Source: Pseudomonadota bacterium
GTDB taxonomy: Bacteria > Pseudomonadota > Gammaproteobacteria > Burkholderiales > Rhodocyclaceae
Length of the DNA: 64,000 nucleotides
Assembly: GCA_018241665.1 (NCBI GenBank)
Contig: JAFEDK010000004.1
Span: 62,001-126,000, forward strand
Reading direction: 5' to 3'
Below are positions 36,014 through 44,224 of this stretch, in pieces. The notes beneath the pieces are model-generated. The model saw only the letters and a list, made by a program, of their open reading frames with translations, ran no database searches and was not told where the DNA came from. The stretch's first letter is position 1. Each line of letters opens with the position of its first letter. The translations under genes and the position numbers were made by a program.

Positions 36014-36086
36014 CCTGTGGGGGCGAATTCATTCGCCCTCAGCCGGCTAAATGAAGTCCGAGGGCGAATGAATTCGCCCCCACAGG
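36014..36086. repeat. REP-like palindromic element, copy 1
   Basis: Two perfect 27-bp inverted arms (36014-36040 and 36060-36086) with a 19-bp spacer. Each arm itself contains a smaller palindrome, GGGCGAA-TTCA-TTCGCCC. Closely similar elements occur at 46761-46833 and 49899-49969, all intergenic. Confidence 0.9.
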
Positions 36087-36132
36087 CAAGCCCCACAGGC
36101 AAGCCCCACAGGCAAGCCCCACAGGGTGCCCC
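36082..36132. repeat. 13-bp tandem repeat adjoining REP-like element
   Basis: Three perfect copies of ACAGGCAAGCCCC (36082, 36095, 36108) plus a degenerate fourth, beginning inside the right arm of the REP-like element. Confidence 0.9.
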
Positions 36133-36154
36133 TACAGGGGGCCCCGGCTGACGC

Positions 36155-36994
36155 CTACCTGTTCCCGGCCTTGATGAACTTGAGCGTGAATTTGTCGCTC
36201 TCGCCGATGGCCAGGTAGTGGGCCCGGTCCTGGTCCTTGAGGCGTAGCGTGGGCGGCAGCGTCCAGACGCCGGCGGGGTGGTCCTTGGTGTCCAGCGGGT
36301 TGGCGGCGATCTCGGAGCGGGCGACGAGCTTGAAGCCGGCCTTCTCGATGCGGGCGATGACTTCGTCTTCCCGCAGGTAGCCGGCCTGCAGCTGCTCGGC
36401 GGACGGGCGGTCCGTGCGGGCGCGGTGATCCACCACGCCGAGCACGCCGCCGGGTTTGAGCACCGCGTGGAATTCGCGGATTACTGCGTCGGCGTTGCCG
36501 TCGGTGATCCAGTTGTGCAGGTTCATGAAGGTCAGCAGCAGGTCGACGGAGTCTGGCTTGAGCGTCGTCGTCAGGCCGGGGCTGAGGGCCAGTTCGACTT
36601 GGCCGTACAGCGTCGCCTGGCTGGCGATCAGGCCGCCGATGGCGTCATGCTCGGCGCGGGCGGCGGCGGGGTTGTGCTCACCGGCGTGCAGCGCGGCGAT
36701 GTAATGGCCGTGGTCGCGCAGGTAGGGGGCGAGGATCTCGAACCACCAGGCGCCGACGCTGGGCCAGATCTCGACGACCGTCTGGCCGGGCTTGATATCG
36801 AAGAATTCGAGGGTCGCCGCTGGCTGGCGGGCGGGGTCGCGCTGGCGGTTCTTCTCGCTGCGCTGGGGGCCGTCGATCCAGTGCTGGAGGGCGTTGTCCG
36901 CGTGGGCGGGGGCGATCAGCTGGCAGGCCAGGACGAAGGGCAGCAGAAGGCGTTTGAAGGTGGGCACAGCGTTCCTTTGGCGGGGCATGTTCAA
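36155..36994 (-). CDS. Exported SAM-methyltransferase-like protein (COG4798 type)
   Basis: A 279-residue protein with an N-terminal signal peptide (LLLPFVLACQLIAPAHA) followed by a class I methyltransferase-like fold. The SAM motif I position reads VVEIWPSVGAWWFEILAPYL, where the glycine-rich loop is degenerate; later motifs are VDLLLTFMNLHNW and FHAVLKPGGVLGVVDHRA. Predicted methyltransferases with signal peptides form a known uncharacterised group. SAM is not expected in the periplasm, so catalytic activity is doubtful. An ATG at 36988 is an alternative start. Confidence 0.82.
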   Translation of the reverse strand: MNMPRQRNAVPTFKRLLLPFVLACQLIAPAHADNALQHWIDGPQRSEKNRQRDPARQPAATLEFFDIKPGQTVVEIWPSVGAWWFEILAPYLRDHGHYIAALHAGEHNPAAARAEHDAIGGLIASQATLYGQVELALSPGLTTTLKPDSVDLLLTFMNLHNWITDGNADAVIREFHAVLKPGGVLGVVDHRARTDRPSAEQLQAGYLREDEVIARIEKAGFKLVARSEIAANPLDTKDHPAGVWTLPPTLRLKDQDRAHYLAIGESDKFTLKFIKAGNR

Positions 36995-37054
36995 GTGAGT
37001 GAGATGCTGCAGGAAGCCCCACAGGAAGCCTTTGATGAATGGGGCTAGGGTGTT

Positions 37055-37750
37055 TCAGAAGCTGTCACCGCCGGAATGGCGGAAGTCGTTGTCGATCCAG
37101 GCCTGGGCTGTGGCCGGGCTGAGCTTGAAGTCCGGCGTCACCCGCTGCTGGGCGACCAGCTCGCCGTCGGAGCCGAAGGCGCTGAGCAGGGCATGGGGTT
37201 CGTATTCGTCGGGCACGATGTCCAGTGTCACGTGCCACTCGGCGTCCTGGGCGAAGACGGTCAGGCGCTTGTGCAGGCGGGCCTGCAACTGCAGGCGCTG
37301 GCGCTGCATGGTCTCCTCGGCCGATTTGACCAGGGTGAGGAACTCACCGTAGTTGAGGGGCTTGGGATTGCGCAGGTCCCGGTCCAGGTCCCACGGGGCC
37401 AGCAGCGCGGGTTCGCTGTCGCCGTCCCGGCGCAGTTCGACGCTCCATTCGCCGTCGTTGCGGAGCACCCGCGCGGTCCAGCCGTTCTCCTGCCACAGGC
37501 GGCTCTCACGGATTGCGTCGCCCTTGTCGGCGGGGGCTTCGACGAGCTTGGGCAGGGGCGCGGGGAAGGGGCGCCGTGCTGCCACGGGGGCAGAGGGCGC
37601 CACCAGGCCACCGCTGGCGTTGACGAAGGCCAGCTGGGTGGGCGCGTGTTCGGCGGCCAGTGCGGCACGGGACAGCCGCCGGCGCGGGGCCAGGGCAGGC
37701 GGCAGCGGCGCCGCATCAAGGGGGAAATCGAAACTCATCTGGGCGTTCAT
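37055..37750 (-). CDS. Conserved hypothetical protein
   Basis: A 231-residue soluble protein. The N-terminal third is Ala/Pro/Arg-rich and probably disordered; the C-terminal part is compact (WTARVLRNDGEWSVELRRDG, then LNYGEFLTLVKSAEETMQRQR, a helix). I do not recognise a family. Start at 37750 (MNAQMSFDFP) is chosen because the upstream in-frame codons lie in an AT-rich, promoter-like stretch. It is alone on the minus strand between the methyltransferase-like gene and the Lrp regulator gene. Confidence 0.68.
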   Translation of the reverse strand: MNAQMSFDFPLDAAPLPPALAPRRRLSRAALAAEHAPTQLAFVNASGGLVAPSAPVAARRPFPAPLPKLVEAPADKGDAIRESRLWQENGWTARVLRNDGEWSVELRRDGDSEPALLAPWDLDRDLRNPKPLNYGEFLTLVKSAEETMQRQRLQLQARLHKRLTVFAQDAEWHVTLDIVPDEYEPHALLSAFGSDGELVAQQRVTPDFKLSPATAQAWIDNDFRHSGGDSF

Positions 37751-37846
37751 GGGCAGCGCGTCCTGCGGACGCTTCAAGCAAATGATGTATTGACTGTACA
37801 AAATAACACTAATTGCTTCAAGCCCGCGCCGCAGCTTCGTCTGCGC

Positions 37847-38323
37847 TCAGCGGCCGTCCAGCCCCACGGGCAGCTCGGTACGATCCACCACCCGGCGCAG
37901 CACGAAGCTGGTGTGCACGCCGGTGACGCCCTGGATGCGGGTGATGCGGTTGAGCAGCAGATCCTGATAGGCGTCCATGTCGCGGATCACCACCTTGAGC
38001 TGGTAGTCCGACTGCTGGCCGGTGATCAGCAGGCATTCGAGCACCTCCGGAATGTCGCTGATGGTGGCCTCCAGGCTGGCGAAGCGTTCCGGCGTGTGCT
38101 GGTCCATGGAAATGCCGATCAGGGCCATCAGGCTGAGGCCGAGCTTCCTGGCGTCGAGCAGGGCCCGGTAGCCGGTGATCAGGCCGGACTCCTCCAGCGC
38201 ACGGACCCGGCGCAGGCAGGGGGACGGCGACAGGCCGATGCGCTCGGCCAGGTCCTGGTTGCTGATCCGTCCGTCCTGCTGAAGGATGGCGAGAATTTGC
38301 CGGTCGTAGCGGTCGAGTTCCAT
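37847..38323 (-). CDS. Lrp/AsnC-family regulator
   Basis: A 158-residue regulator: N-terminal winged helix-turn-helix (DRQILAILQQDGRISNQDLAERIGLSPSPCLRRVRALE) and a C-terminal RAM effector domain (about residues 65-145). Lrp-like proteins of this size respond to amino acids and often regulate divergent amino-acid genes; here the divergent neighbour is 2-isopropylmalate synthase, so a leucine- or branched-chain-linked role is a natural inference. A TTTTGC-AC-GCAAAA palindrome in the shared intergenic region is a possible binding site. Confidence 0.93.
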   Translation of the reverse strand: MELDRYDRQILAILQQDGRISNQDLAERIGLSPSPCLRRVRALEESGLITGYRALLDARKLGLSLMALIGISMDQHTPERFASLEATISDIPEVLECLLITGQQSDYQLKVVIRDMDAYQDLLLNRITRIQGVTGVHTSFVLRRVVDRTELPVGLDGR

Positions 38324-38375
38324 TTAATTGTGGTAAAAATGTTTGTGATGGAATTTTCTGCCTATTTTAAGGTGA

Positions 38376-38389
38376 TTTTGCACGCAAAA
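38376..38389. promoter_or_regulatory. Palindrome between lrp-type gene and leuA
   Basis: TTTTGC-AC-GCAAAA, a perfect 6+2+6 inverted repeat centred about 75 bp upstream of leuA and 60 bp upstream of the divergent regulator gene; AT-rich flanks. A candidate operator for the Lrp/AsnC protein. Confidence 0.45.
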
Positions 38390-38457
38390 CGCAAGCACCT
38401 GCCCCGTCCCTTTCCGTAAGATTCACCCATCGAATTCAATCTTTCCGGAGCCCGATC

Positions 38458-40158
38458 ATGACGCAGCAGACGCCCGCCAAGTACAGCGCCTTCCCGCCCG
38501 TACAACTCACCGACCGCCAGTGGCCCAGCCGCGTCATCGACAAGGCGCCGATCTGGATGAGCACCGATCTCCGCGACGGCAACCAGGCCCTCTTCGAGCC
38601 GATGAACGCCGACAAGAAGATGCAGATGTTCAAGACCCTCTGCGCGATCGGCTTCAAGGAAATCGAGATCGCCTTTCCGTCCGCCTCGCAGACCGAGTTC
38701 GACTTCGTGCGTGGCTTGATCGAGGGCGGCCACATCCCCGCCGACGTGAGCATCGAGGTGCTCACCCAGGCCCGTGAGCACCTCATCCGCCGCACCTTCG
38801 AATCCCTCAAGGGTGCGAAGAAGGCCATCGTTCACGTCTATAACGCCACCTGCAAGACCTTCCGCGAGAACGTCTTCGGCATGAGCAAGGCCGAGGTGGT
38901 GGCAATGGCCGTCGATGCGGTGCGCCTCATCCGCACGCTCGCCGACGAGATGCCGGAAACCGAGATCACCCTCGAATACAGCCCCGAGCTCTTCACCGCC
39001 ACCGAACTCGATTTCGCCAAGGAAGTCTGCGACGCCGTCACCGAAACCTGGGGCGCCACGCCCGAGCGCAAGGTGATCCTCAACCTCCCGACCACCGTCG
39101 AGATCGCCACGCCCAATATCTATGCCGACCAGATCGAGTGGATGCACCGCAACCTCGCCCGCCGCGACAGCGTGATCATCAGCCTCCACCCGCACAACGA
39201 CCGCGGCACCGCCGTGGCCGCTGCCGAGCTCGGCCTCATGGCCGGGGCAGACCGCGTCGAGGGCTGCCTCTTCGGCAACGGCGAGCGCACCGGCAATGTG
39301 GACCTCGTGACCCTCGCCCTCAACATGCACACCCAGGGCGTCGATCCGCAGCTCGACTTCTCGGACATCAACGCCGTTGCCCGTACCTACGAGCACTGCA
39401 CCCAGTTGCCCATTCACCCGCGCCATCCGTACGTGGGTGACCTCGTCTTCACGGCCTTCTCCGGCTCCCACCAGGACGCCATCAAGAAGGGTTTCTCCGC
39501 TCAAAAGGCGGATGCGCCGTGGAACGTGCCCTATTTGCCCATCGATCCCGCCGACGTCGGCCGCAGCTACGATTCGGTGATCCGGGTGAATAGCCAATCC
39601 GGCAAGGGGGGCATCGCCTACTTGATGGAGAACGAATACGGCGTGGTGATGCCGCGCCGCTTGCAGGTGGAGTTCTCCGGCGTCGTGCAGCGCTACACCG
39701 ACGCCCACGGCGGCGAGGTGAGCGCCGACGACATCTGGCGCTTGTTCTCCGAGACCTATCTCGACACCGCCGCCCCGGTGCGCTACTGCAGCCACCACCT
39801 CGTCGAGAACGGTGCGGTGCAGGGCATCCGCTTGAGCGTGGAGATCGACGGCCAGGCGCGCATCCTCGACGGCGAGGGCAACGGTCCGATCAACGCCGCC
39901 GTGCATGCCCTCCAGAGCGCCGGCATCCGCGTCCAGGTGCGCAGTTACGAAGAACGCTCGATGGTGCCGATCGGCGACGACGGCAACGCCCAGGCCTGCG
40001 CCTTCATGGAAATGGCCGGCGAGACCCGCAGCGACTGCTACGGGGTCGGGATCGACGCCAACATCGTCACCGCGTCGATCAAGGCCCTCGTCAGCGGCGT
40101 GAATCGGGCCCAAGCGGCGAGCCACGTGGTGCCCAAGGCCGAGGCACAGTCGGCTTGA
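38458..40158 (+). CDS. leuA: 2-isopropylmalate synthase
   Basis: A 566-residue leucine-pathway enzyme condensing acetyl-CoA with 2-oxoisovalerate. The long-form LeuA (about 560 residues) layout is clear: TIM-barrel start [15 protein letters not shown] with the metal-binding aspartate, [17 protein letters not shown] metal histidines, [16 protein letters not shown], and a C-terminal regulatory domain ([23 protein letters not shown]) responsible for leucine feedback in this family. It is monocistronic and divergent from the Lrp-type gene. Confidence 0.96.
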   Translation: MTQQTPAKYSAFPPVQLTDRQWPSRVIDKAPIWMSTDLRDGNQALFEPMNADKKMQMFKTLCAIGFKEIEIAFPSASQTEFDFVRGLIEGGHIPADVSIEVLTQAREHLIRRTFESLKGAKKAIVHVYNATCKTFRENVFGMSKAEVVAMAVDAVRLIRTLADEMPETEITLEYSPELFTATELDFAKEVCDAVTETWGATPERKVILNLPTTVEIATPNIYADQIEWMHRNLARRDSVIISLHPHNDRGTAVAAAELGLMAGADRVEGCLFGNGERTGNVDLVTLALNMHTQGVDPQLDFSDINAVARTYEHCTQLPIHPRHPYVGDLVFTAFSGSHQDAIKKGFSAQKADAPWNVPYLPIDPADVGRSYDSVIRVNSQSGKGGIAYLMENEYGVVMPRRLQVEFSGVVQRYTDAHGGEVSADDIWRLFSETYLDTAAPVRYCSHHLVENGAVQGIRLSVEIDGQARILDGEGNGPINAAVHALQSAGIRVQVRSYEERSMVPIGDDGNAQACAFMEMAGETRSDCYGVGIDANIVTASIKALVSGVNRAQAASHVVPKAEAQSA

Positions 40159-40220
40159 GCGCTGCGGCGTAGGAGGCTCCCGCGGGGGGGCTTCCGGCCA
40201 GCAACTCCAATTCGCCAATT

Positions 40221-40263
40221 CACCGTCCGGTGTCGTCCTGAATGCGGACGGCATCGGACGGTG
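40221..40263. promoter_or_regulatory. Inverted-repeat cluster, candidate enhancer site
   Basis: CACCGTCCG at 40221 and CGGACGGTG at 40255 are exact inverted copies; CACCGTCCGGTG is itself nearly palindromic. The centre lies about 150 bp upstream of the -24/-12 promoter, the usual place for a sigma-54 activator site. Confidence 0.5.
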
Positions 40264-40381
40264 GCGTTGTGAACGCGGTTGCGGCAGCGCACAGAAAATC
40301 CGTTTTGAATTTTCGTTGAATTGATCCGCGTGCCGCGGAAATAAAGGCTCCTTGCTGTTCTAATCCATCGGTCTATTTGTC

Positions 40382-40397
40382 TGGCACATCGTTTGCT
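40382..40397 (+). promoter_or_regulatory. Sigma-54 (-24/-12) promoter of alcohol dehydrogenase/porin unit
   Basis: TGGCACA-N4-TTGCT with exact GG-N10-GC spacing; every consensus position matches except one. It lies 83 bp before the dehydrogenase start. Confidence 0.85.
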
Positions 40398-40479
40398 GAT
40401 TCGGCGCGGCTTTTCCGAAATGGAAAAGCCATTCCGAAAACGACAGCCGCGAGCGGCAAATAAATCTGGAGGAGCAGAA

Positions 40480-41544
40480 ATGGCAAATACGATGAAGGCC
40501 CTGGTCATGCGGGGCCTGCACGACGTGGCGGTGCTGGAGCGGCCTATTCCTGAGGCCGGGCCGAACGATGCGATCGTCAGGACCACGGTGGCGATGGTGT
40601 GCACGTCCGACTGCCACACCATCGAGGGCGGCCTCGGCGAACTGCAGGACCGGGTCCTCGGCCACGAGGCGGTGGGCGTCATCCACGCGCTGGGCAGCGC
40701 GGTGCGCGGCTTCCAGGTCGGCCAGCGGGTCGCGGTGAATGCGATCACCCCCTGCTACAAGTGCGAGAACTGCCAGCGCGGCTTCACCTCCCAATGCCAG
40801 GTGATGCTCGGCGGCTACAAGTTCACCGCCCAGAAGGACGGCAACATGGCCGAGTACTTCCACGTCAATGACGCGGAGGCCAACCTGGCGCCGATCCCCG
40901 ACGGGGTGTCGGACGAGGCCGCGTGCTACACCACCGACATGATGTCCACCGGCTTCAAGGGCGCCGAAAATGCCCGCATCCCCCTCGGAGGCTCGGGCGT
41001 GGTGTTCGGCATGGGGCCGGTCGGCCTGATGGCGGTGGCCGGCACGCGCCTGCTCGGCGCTGGCCTGGTGATCGCCGTGGACTGCGTGCCGTCGCGGCTG
41101 GAGCTGGCCCGTTACTACGGCGCCGACGTGACGATCAACTTCAAGGAGCAGGACCCGATCGCCGAGATCCTGCGCCTCACCGGCGGCCACGGCGCCGACG
41201 CGGCGATGGATGCGCTGGGCTCCCAGCCGACCTTCGAGAACTGCGTGAAGGCGACCCGGGCCGGCGGGGTGATCTCCAACATCGGCTATTTCGGCCACGG
41301 CGACTACATCAAGATCCCCCGCGCCGAGTGGGGCGTCGGCATGGGCGAGAAGACCATCACCACGCTGCTCTGCCCGGGTGGGCGCGAGCGCATGGGCCGC
41401 CTGCTGCGCCTGATCGAGAGTGGGCGCGTCGACCCGACCCGCCTCACTACCCACCACTTCAAGTTCTCGGAAATCGAGACGGCCCTCCACCTGATGACCA
41501 CCAAGGCCGACGGCATCATCAAGCCGGTCATCCATTTCGACTGA
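40480..41544 (+). CDS. Zinc-dependent secondary alcohol dehydrogenase
   Basis: A 354-residue medium-chain dehydrogenase that oxidises secondary alcohols to ketones. It closely resembles the clostridial/thermoanaerobic isopropanol dehydrogenase type: CTSDCHTIEGGLG, GHEAVG (catalytic zinc His and Glu), YFHVNDAEANLAPIP, TTDMMSTGF (catalytic-zinc Asp), and EWGVGMGEKTI with CPGGR. Unlike those enzymes it also has a cysteine cluster (CYKCENC, then SQC) that could bind structural zinc. The Rossmann motif is FGMGPVG, and an Asp (IAVDC) at the end of the second strand favours NAD+ over NADP+. GGAGGAG precedes the start. Confidence 0.9.
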   Translation: MANTMKALVMRGLHDVAVLERPIPEAGPNDAIVRTTVAMVCTSDCHTIEGGLGELQDRVLGHEAVGVIHALGSAVRGFQVGQRVAVNAITPCYKCENCQRGFTSQCQVMLGGYKFTAQKDGNMAEYFHVNDAEANLAPIPDGVSDEAACYTTDMMSTGFKGAENARIPLGGSGVVFGMGPVGLMAVAGTRLLGAGLVIAVDCVPSRLELARYYGADVTINFKEQDPIAEILRLTGGHGADAAMDALGSQPTFENCVKATRAGGVISNIGYFGHGDYIKIPRAEWGVGMGEKTITTLLCPGGRERMGRLLRLIESGRVDPTRLTTHHFKFSEIETALHLMTTKADGIIKPVIHFD

Positions 41545-41580
41545 GCCGCCGTCCGGCGAATCCAGCAACAGGAATACAAC

Positions 41581-42762
41581 ATGAACGCAAAATTCCATGC
41601 GCAGCTCTGCGCAGGGGCGGCCCTGTGCGCCCTTTTCGGGCCGGCGATGGCTGATGAAGGTTTCACCCTGCTTGACGGGGACAAGGGCCGCTTGAGCATC
41701 TACGGCACCCTCGACGGCGGCCTGCTCAGCCGCAGCGGCAGCAACGGCGCCTACGCCGCCCAGGCCGGCAGCAGCTTCGCCGGCCACAAGTCGGAACTGA
41801 CCAGCGGCATCGAATCGGAGAGCCGTCTCGGCGTCAAGGGCAGCCGCGACCTGCGCAACGGCATCACCGCGCTGTTCCAGCTCGAAGCCGGCCTCTCCAT
41901 CGACGACGGCAAGTCCACCCTCAGCGATGCGCAGGGCCACAGCCTGTTCCGCCGCAAGTCCTTCGTCGGCCTCAGCGGCAGCTACGGCACGGTGGTGATG
42001 GGGCGCATCGACGGCGGCCGCTACAGCGTGGCCGGCAAGTACGACCCCTTCGCCAACGGCACGGTGGCCAACATGGCGTCGGTGCAGGTGCATGGCACCC
42101 GCGCCGACAACGCGGTGGCCTACATCTCGCCGGCCTGGAACGGCCTGTCCTTCCTGGCCGCCTACACCACCAGCCTGGTCGGCCAGGAGAACCCGGGCAA
42201 CCGGAACGACGGCCGCCTGTGGGCCTTCATCCCGTCCTACGCCAAGGGCCCGCTCAACCTGACCCTGGATTTCGAGCAGCTGGCGCCCAAGGGCAGCGAG
42301 GAGCACAAGACCAATATCCTGGTCGGCGGCGCGTCCTACGATTTCGGCCCGTTCAAGCTGCACGGCTACTGGGAGAGCATCAAGACCGACAACTACAAGG
42401 ATGTCTTCGACGGCAGCTTCGCCACCTACAGCGCGCTGCTCAACCACCGCAGCTGGATGGTCGGCGCGTCGGCGCCGGTGTGGGGCGAGCAGGCTCGCGT
42501 GCGGGCGTCCTACGTGGTGCTCGACGACAAGACCTCCCTCGACGCGAGCTGCCGCAAGTGGGGCATTGGTGGTGTTTATTACCTGTTCGAGCGCAGCGCC
42601 TACCTGTATGCCGACGTGGCCAAGATCCACAACAGCGCCAACGGCATCTGCTCGATCCAGCCCAACCCGGCCCGCACGGCGGTGGACTCGGGCGGTGTCG
42701 GCTCGCCGGTGGGAGGCTATGGCACCACCGGTTTCGACCTGGGGCTGAGCTACAGCTTCTGA
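41581..42762 (+). CDS. Gram-negative porin
   Basis: A 393-residue porin with a signal peptide (GAALCALFGPAMA), beta-barrel segments (LSIYGTLDGGLLSRSGSNG, SRLGVKGSRDLRNGITALFQLE, SFVGLSGSYGTVVMGRIDGG) and a C-terminal aromatic end (LSYSF). It follows the alcohol dehydrogenase by 36 bp, so it should be co-transcribed from the sigma-54 promoter. It probably admits the same alcohol or a related compound; substrate preference is not visible. Confidence 0.92.
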   Translation: MNAKFHAQLCAGAALCALFGPAMADEGFTLLDGDKGRLSIYGTLDGGLLSRSGSNGAYAAQAGSSFAGHKSELTSGIESESRLGVKGSRDLRNGITALFQLEAGLSIDDGKSTLSDAQGHSLFRRKSFVGLSGSYGTVVMGRIDGGRYSVAGKYDPFANGTVANMASVQVHGTRADNAVAYISPAWNGLSFLAAYTTSLVGQENPGNRNDGRLWAFIPSYAKGPLNLTLDFEQLAPKGSEEHKTNILVGGASYDFGPFKLHGYWESIKTDNYKDVFDGSFATYSALLNHRSWMVGASAPVWGEQARVRASYVVLDDKTSLDASCRKWGIGGVYYLFERSAYLYADVAKIHNSANGICSIQPNPARTAVDSGGVGSPVGGYGTTGFDLGLSYSF

Positions 42763-42776
42763 CCGGCCGTTAGTGC

Positions 42777-42801
42777 GCCCGGCTCCCAAGTGGAGCCGGG
42801 C
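42777..42801. terminator. Hairpin between convergent porin and chemoreceptor genes
   Basis: A perfect 10-bp stem (GCCCGGCTCC and complement) with a 5-nt loop, 14 bp after the porin stop; no T-run. Its position between convergent genes suggests a two-way terminator. Confidence 0.55.
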
Positions 42802-42808
42802 GGACCGC

Positions 42809-44128
42809 TCAGGGCTCCTCGGTGGCCATCTTGCCGATCCGCGCGGTGGTCTCGCGGGTGCGCTCGGCGAGCTTGCGCACCTCGTCGGCGACCACCGCGA
42901 AGCCGCGTCCGCTTTCGCCGGCGCGGGCCGCCTCGATGGCCGCATTGAGCGCCAGCAGGTTGGTCTGGTCGGCGATCTCCTTGATCGTGCCGATCAGTTC
43001 GCCGATCCGGTGCAGCGTGGCCTCCAGCTTGGCCTGCTGCTTTTCGCGGATCTCCCGCTGCTCGTTCTCCCGCAGCCGGGTGTCGATGTCGGTGAGGGCG
43101 CCGACGGCGCGCAGCGGCGTGCCGTCAGGCGTCCGGCGGGTCTGGGCGGAGGCGCGGAACCAGCGGTACTCCCCGTTCTTCAGGGCGAGTCGGTGGGCTT
43201 CGTCGTAGGGCGTGCGGCCGCTGCGGTCGGCCAGGTGGTTGAGGAAGGCTTTCAGCACGCGCTCCCGGTCGTCCGGATGGAGGCGCGAGGACCAGGCTTC
43301 CAGCGTGTTCGGAAAATCGTGCTCATCGTTGAAACCGAGCATGCGCCGCAGCTGCTGCGACCACCACACGGTGTTGGCCGGGTTGAGGGCGTCGCCGCCG
43401 ACGATCTCGATGTCCCACAGCCCGTCGCTGAGCAGCTCGCGGACTAACTCGAAGCGCTCCAGGCTACGCTTGAGCAGGGCGTCCTGCTCCAGCGTGTCGT
43501 GGATGTCCAGCAGTGAGCCGGCCACCCGCAACGGCGTTCCGGACGCATCGCGCAGCGTTGTGCCGATGGCCCGGAACCAGCGGTAGCTGCCGTCCTTGCG
43601 GGCCAGCCGGTAATGAATGTCGTAGGGCGTGTGGCCGCCGCGGTCGGCCAGATGGGCGCTGAAGGCGGCGGCGACCCGGCGCGCGTCGTCCGGGTGCAGG
43701 CGCTTGCTCCAGCTCTCCAGGCGGTCCGGAAAGTCCCGTTCGTCGTCGAAGCCGAGCAGGCGCCGCAGCTGGGGCGACCACCAGACGACGCTGTCCGGAT
43801 GGGCCGGGTCGCCGGCCGCCAGATGGATGTCCCACAGGCCCTCGCCGCTGGCGCTGCTGATCAGTTCGAAACGCTCGGCCAGTTCGGCGGTTTCCCGGTG
43901 GGCATCGGAAAGGGCGGTTTCGAGGCGGACGGCTTCTTCTTCGAGGGCGTCCGCCCGGCGACGGGTTTCCGCCGCCCGGGAGAGGGCGCCCTGGTGGGCT
44001 TCCTGCAGGCGGCTGTCGAGTTGGGTGAGGCGGCGGGAGGCGCGGAACGGGGTAAGCAGCGGGGTTTCGCCGGCGAGGGCATCGGCGAAGTGTTCCAGGT
44101 GGGCGAGCCACTGGCGATTGGCAAACAC
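42809..44128 (-). CDS. Soluble PAS-PAS chemoreceptor-like protein with short signalling domain
   Basis: A 439-residue cytosolic protein. An N-terminal coiled coil (about residues 35-90) leads into two tandem, very similar PAS domains of the PAS_3 type (each with a W-W-S-x-Q-L-R-R-x-L-G-F start and HPDD), then a short MCP signalling hairpin ([21 protein letters not shown], then [18 protein letters not shown]) and an immediate end. Only about 60 residues of signalling helix remain against 200 or more in full receptors, and there is no transmembrane segment or pentapeptide tether. It could sense redox or energy state and bind CheA/CheW, or be inactive. Position: between the alcohol dehydrogenase units. 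Confidence 0.88.
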   Translation of the reverse strand: MFANRQWLAHLEHFADALAGETPLLTPFRASRRLTQLDSRLQEAHQGALSRAAETRRRADALEEEAVRLETALSDAHRETAELAERFELISSASGEGLWDIHLAAGDPAHPDSVVWWSPQLRRLLGFDDERDFPDRLESWSKRLHPDDARRVAAAFSAHLADRGGHTPYDIHYRLARKDGSYRWFRAIGTTLRDASGTPLRVAGSLLDIHDTLEQDALLKRSLERFELVRELLSDGLWDIEIVGGDALNPANTVWWSQQLRRMLGFNDEHDFPNTLEAWSSRLHPDDRERVLKAFLNHLADRSGRTPYDEAHRLALKNGEYRWFRASAQTRRTPDGTPLRAVGALTDIDTRLRENEQREIREKQQAKLEATLHRIGELIGTIKEIADQTNLLALNAAIEAARAGESGRGFAVVADEVRKLAERTRETTARIGKMATEEP

Positions 44129-44172
44129 GTTGGTCGATCTCCGTGGAGAAAGGGACTGGAAGGGGCGGGCGC

Positions 44173-44197
44173 GGGGATGCCCGCAGCGGGCATCCCC
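44173..44197 (-). terminator. Hairpin after second alcohol dehydrogenase gene
   Basis: A perfect 11-bp stem (GGGGATGCCCG and complement) with a 3-nt loop, 28 bp past the dehydrogenase stop on the minus strand; no T-run. Confidence 0.55.
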
Positions 44198-44224
44198 GGC
44201 CTACGTGTCGCGGACGGACGGGCC

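Larger units (their letters stand above)
40159..40479. other. Regulatory region upstream of secondary alcohol dehydrogenase
   Basis: About 320 bases holding an inverted-repeat cluster (40221-40263) and a sigma-54 promoter (40382-40397), listed separately. No other gene is seen. Confidence 0.7.

Noticed and set aside
40360-42945. 861-codon open frame on the minus strand opposite the alcohol dehydrogenase and porin
   Set aside because: Spans two well-defined genes, the intergenic region and a sigma-54 promoter; composition is that of an antisense shadow.
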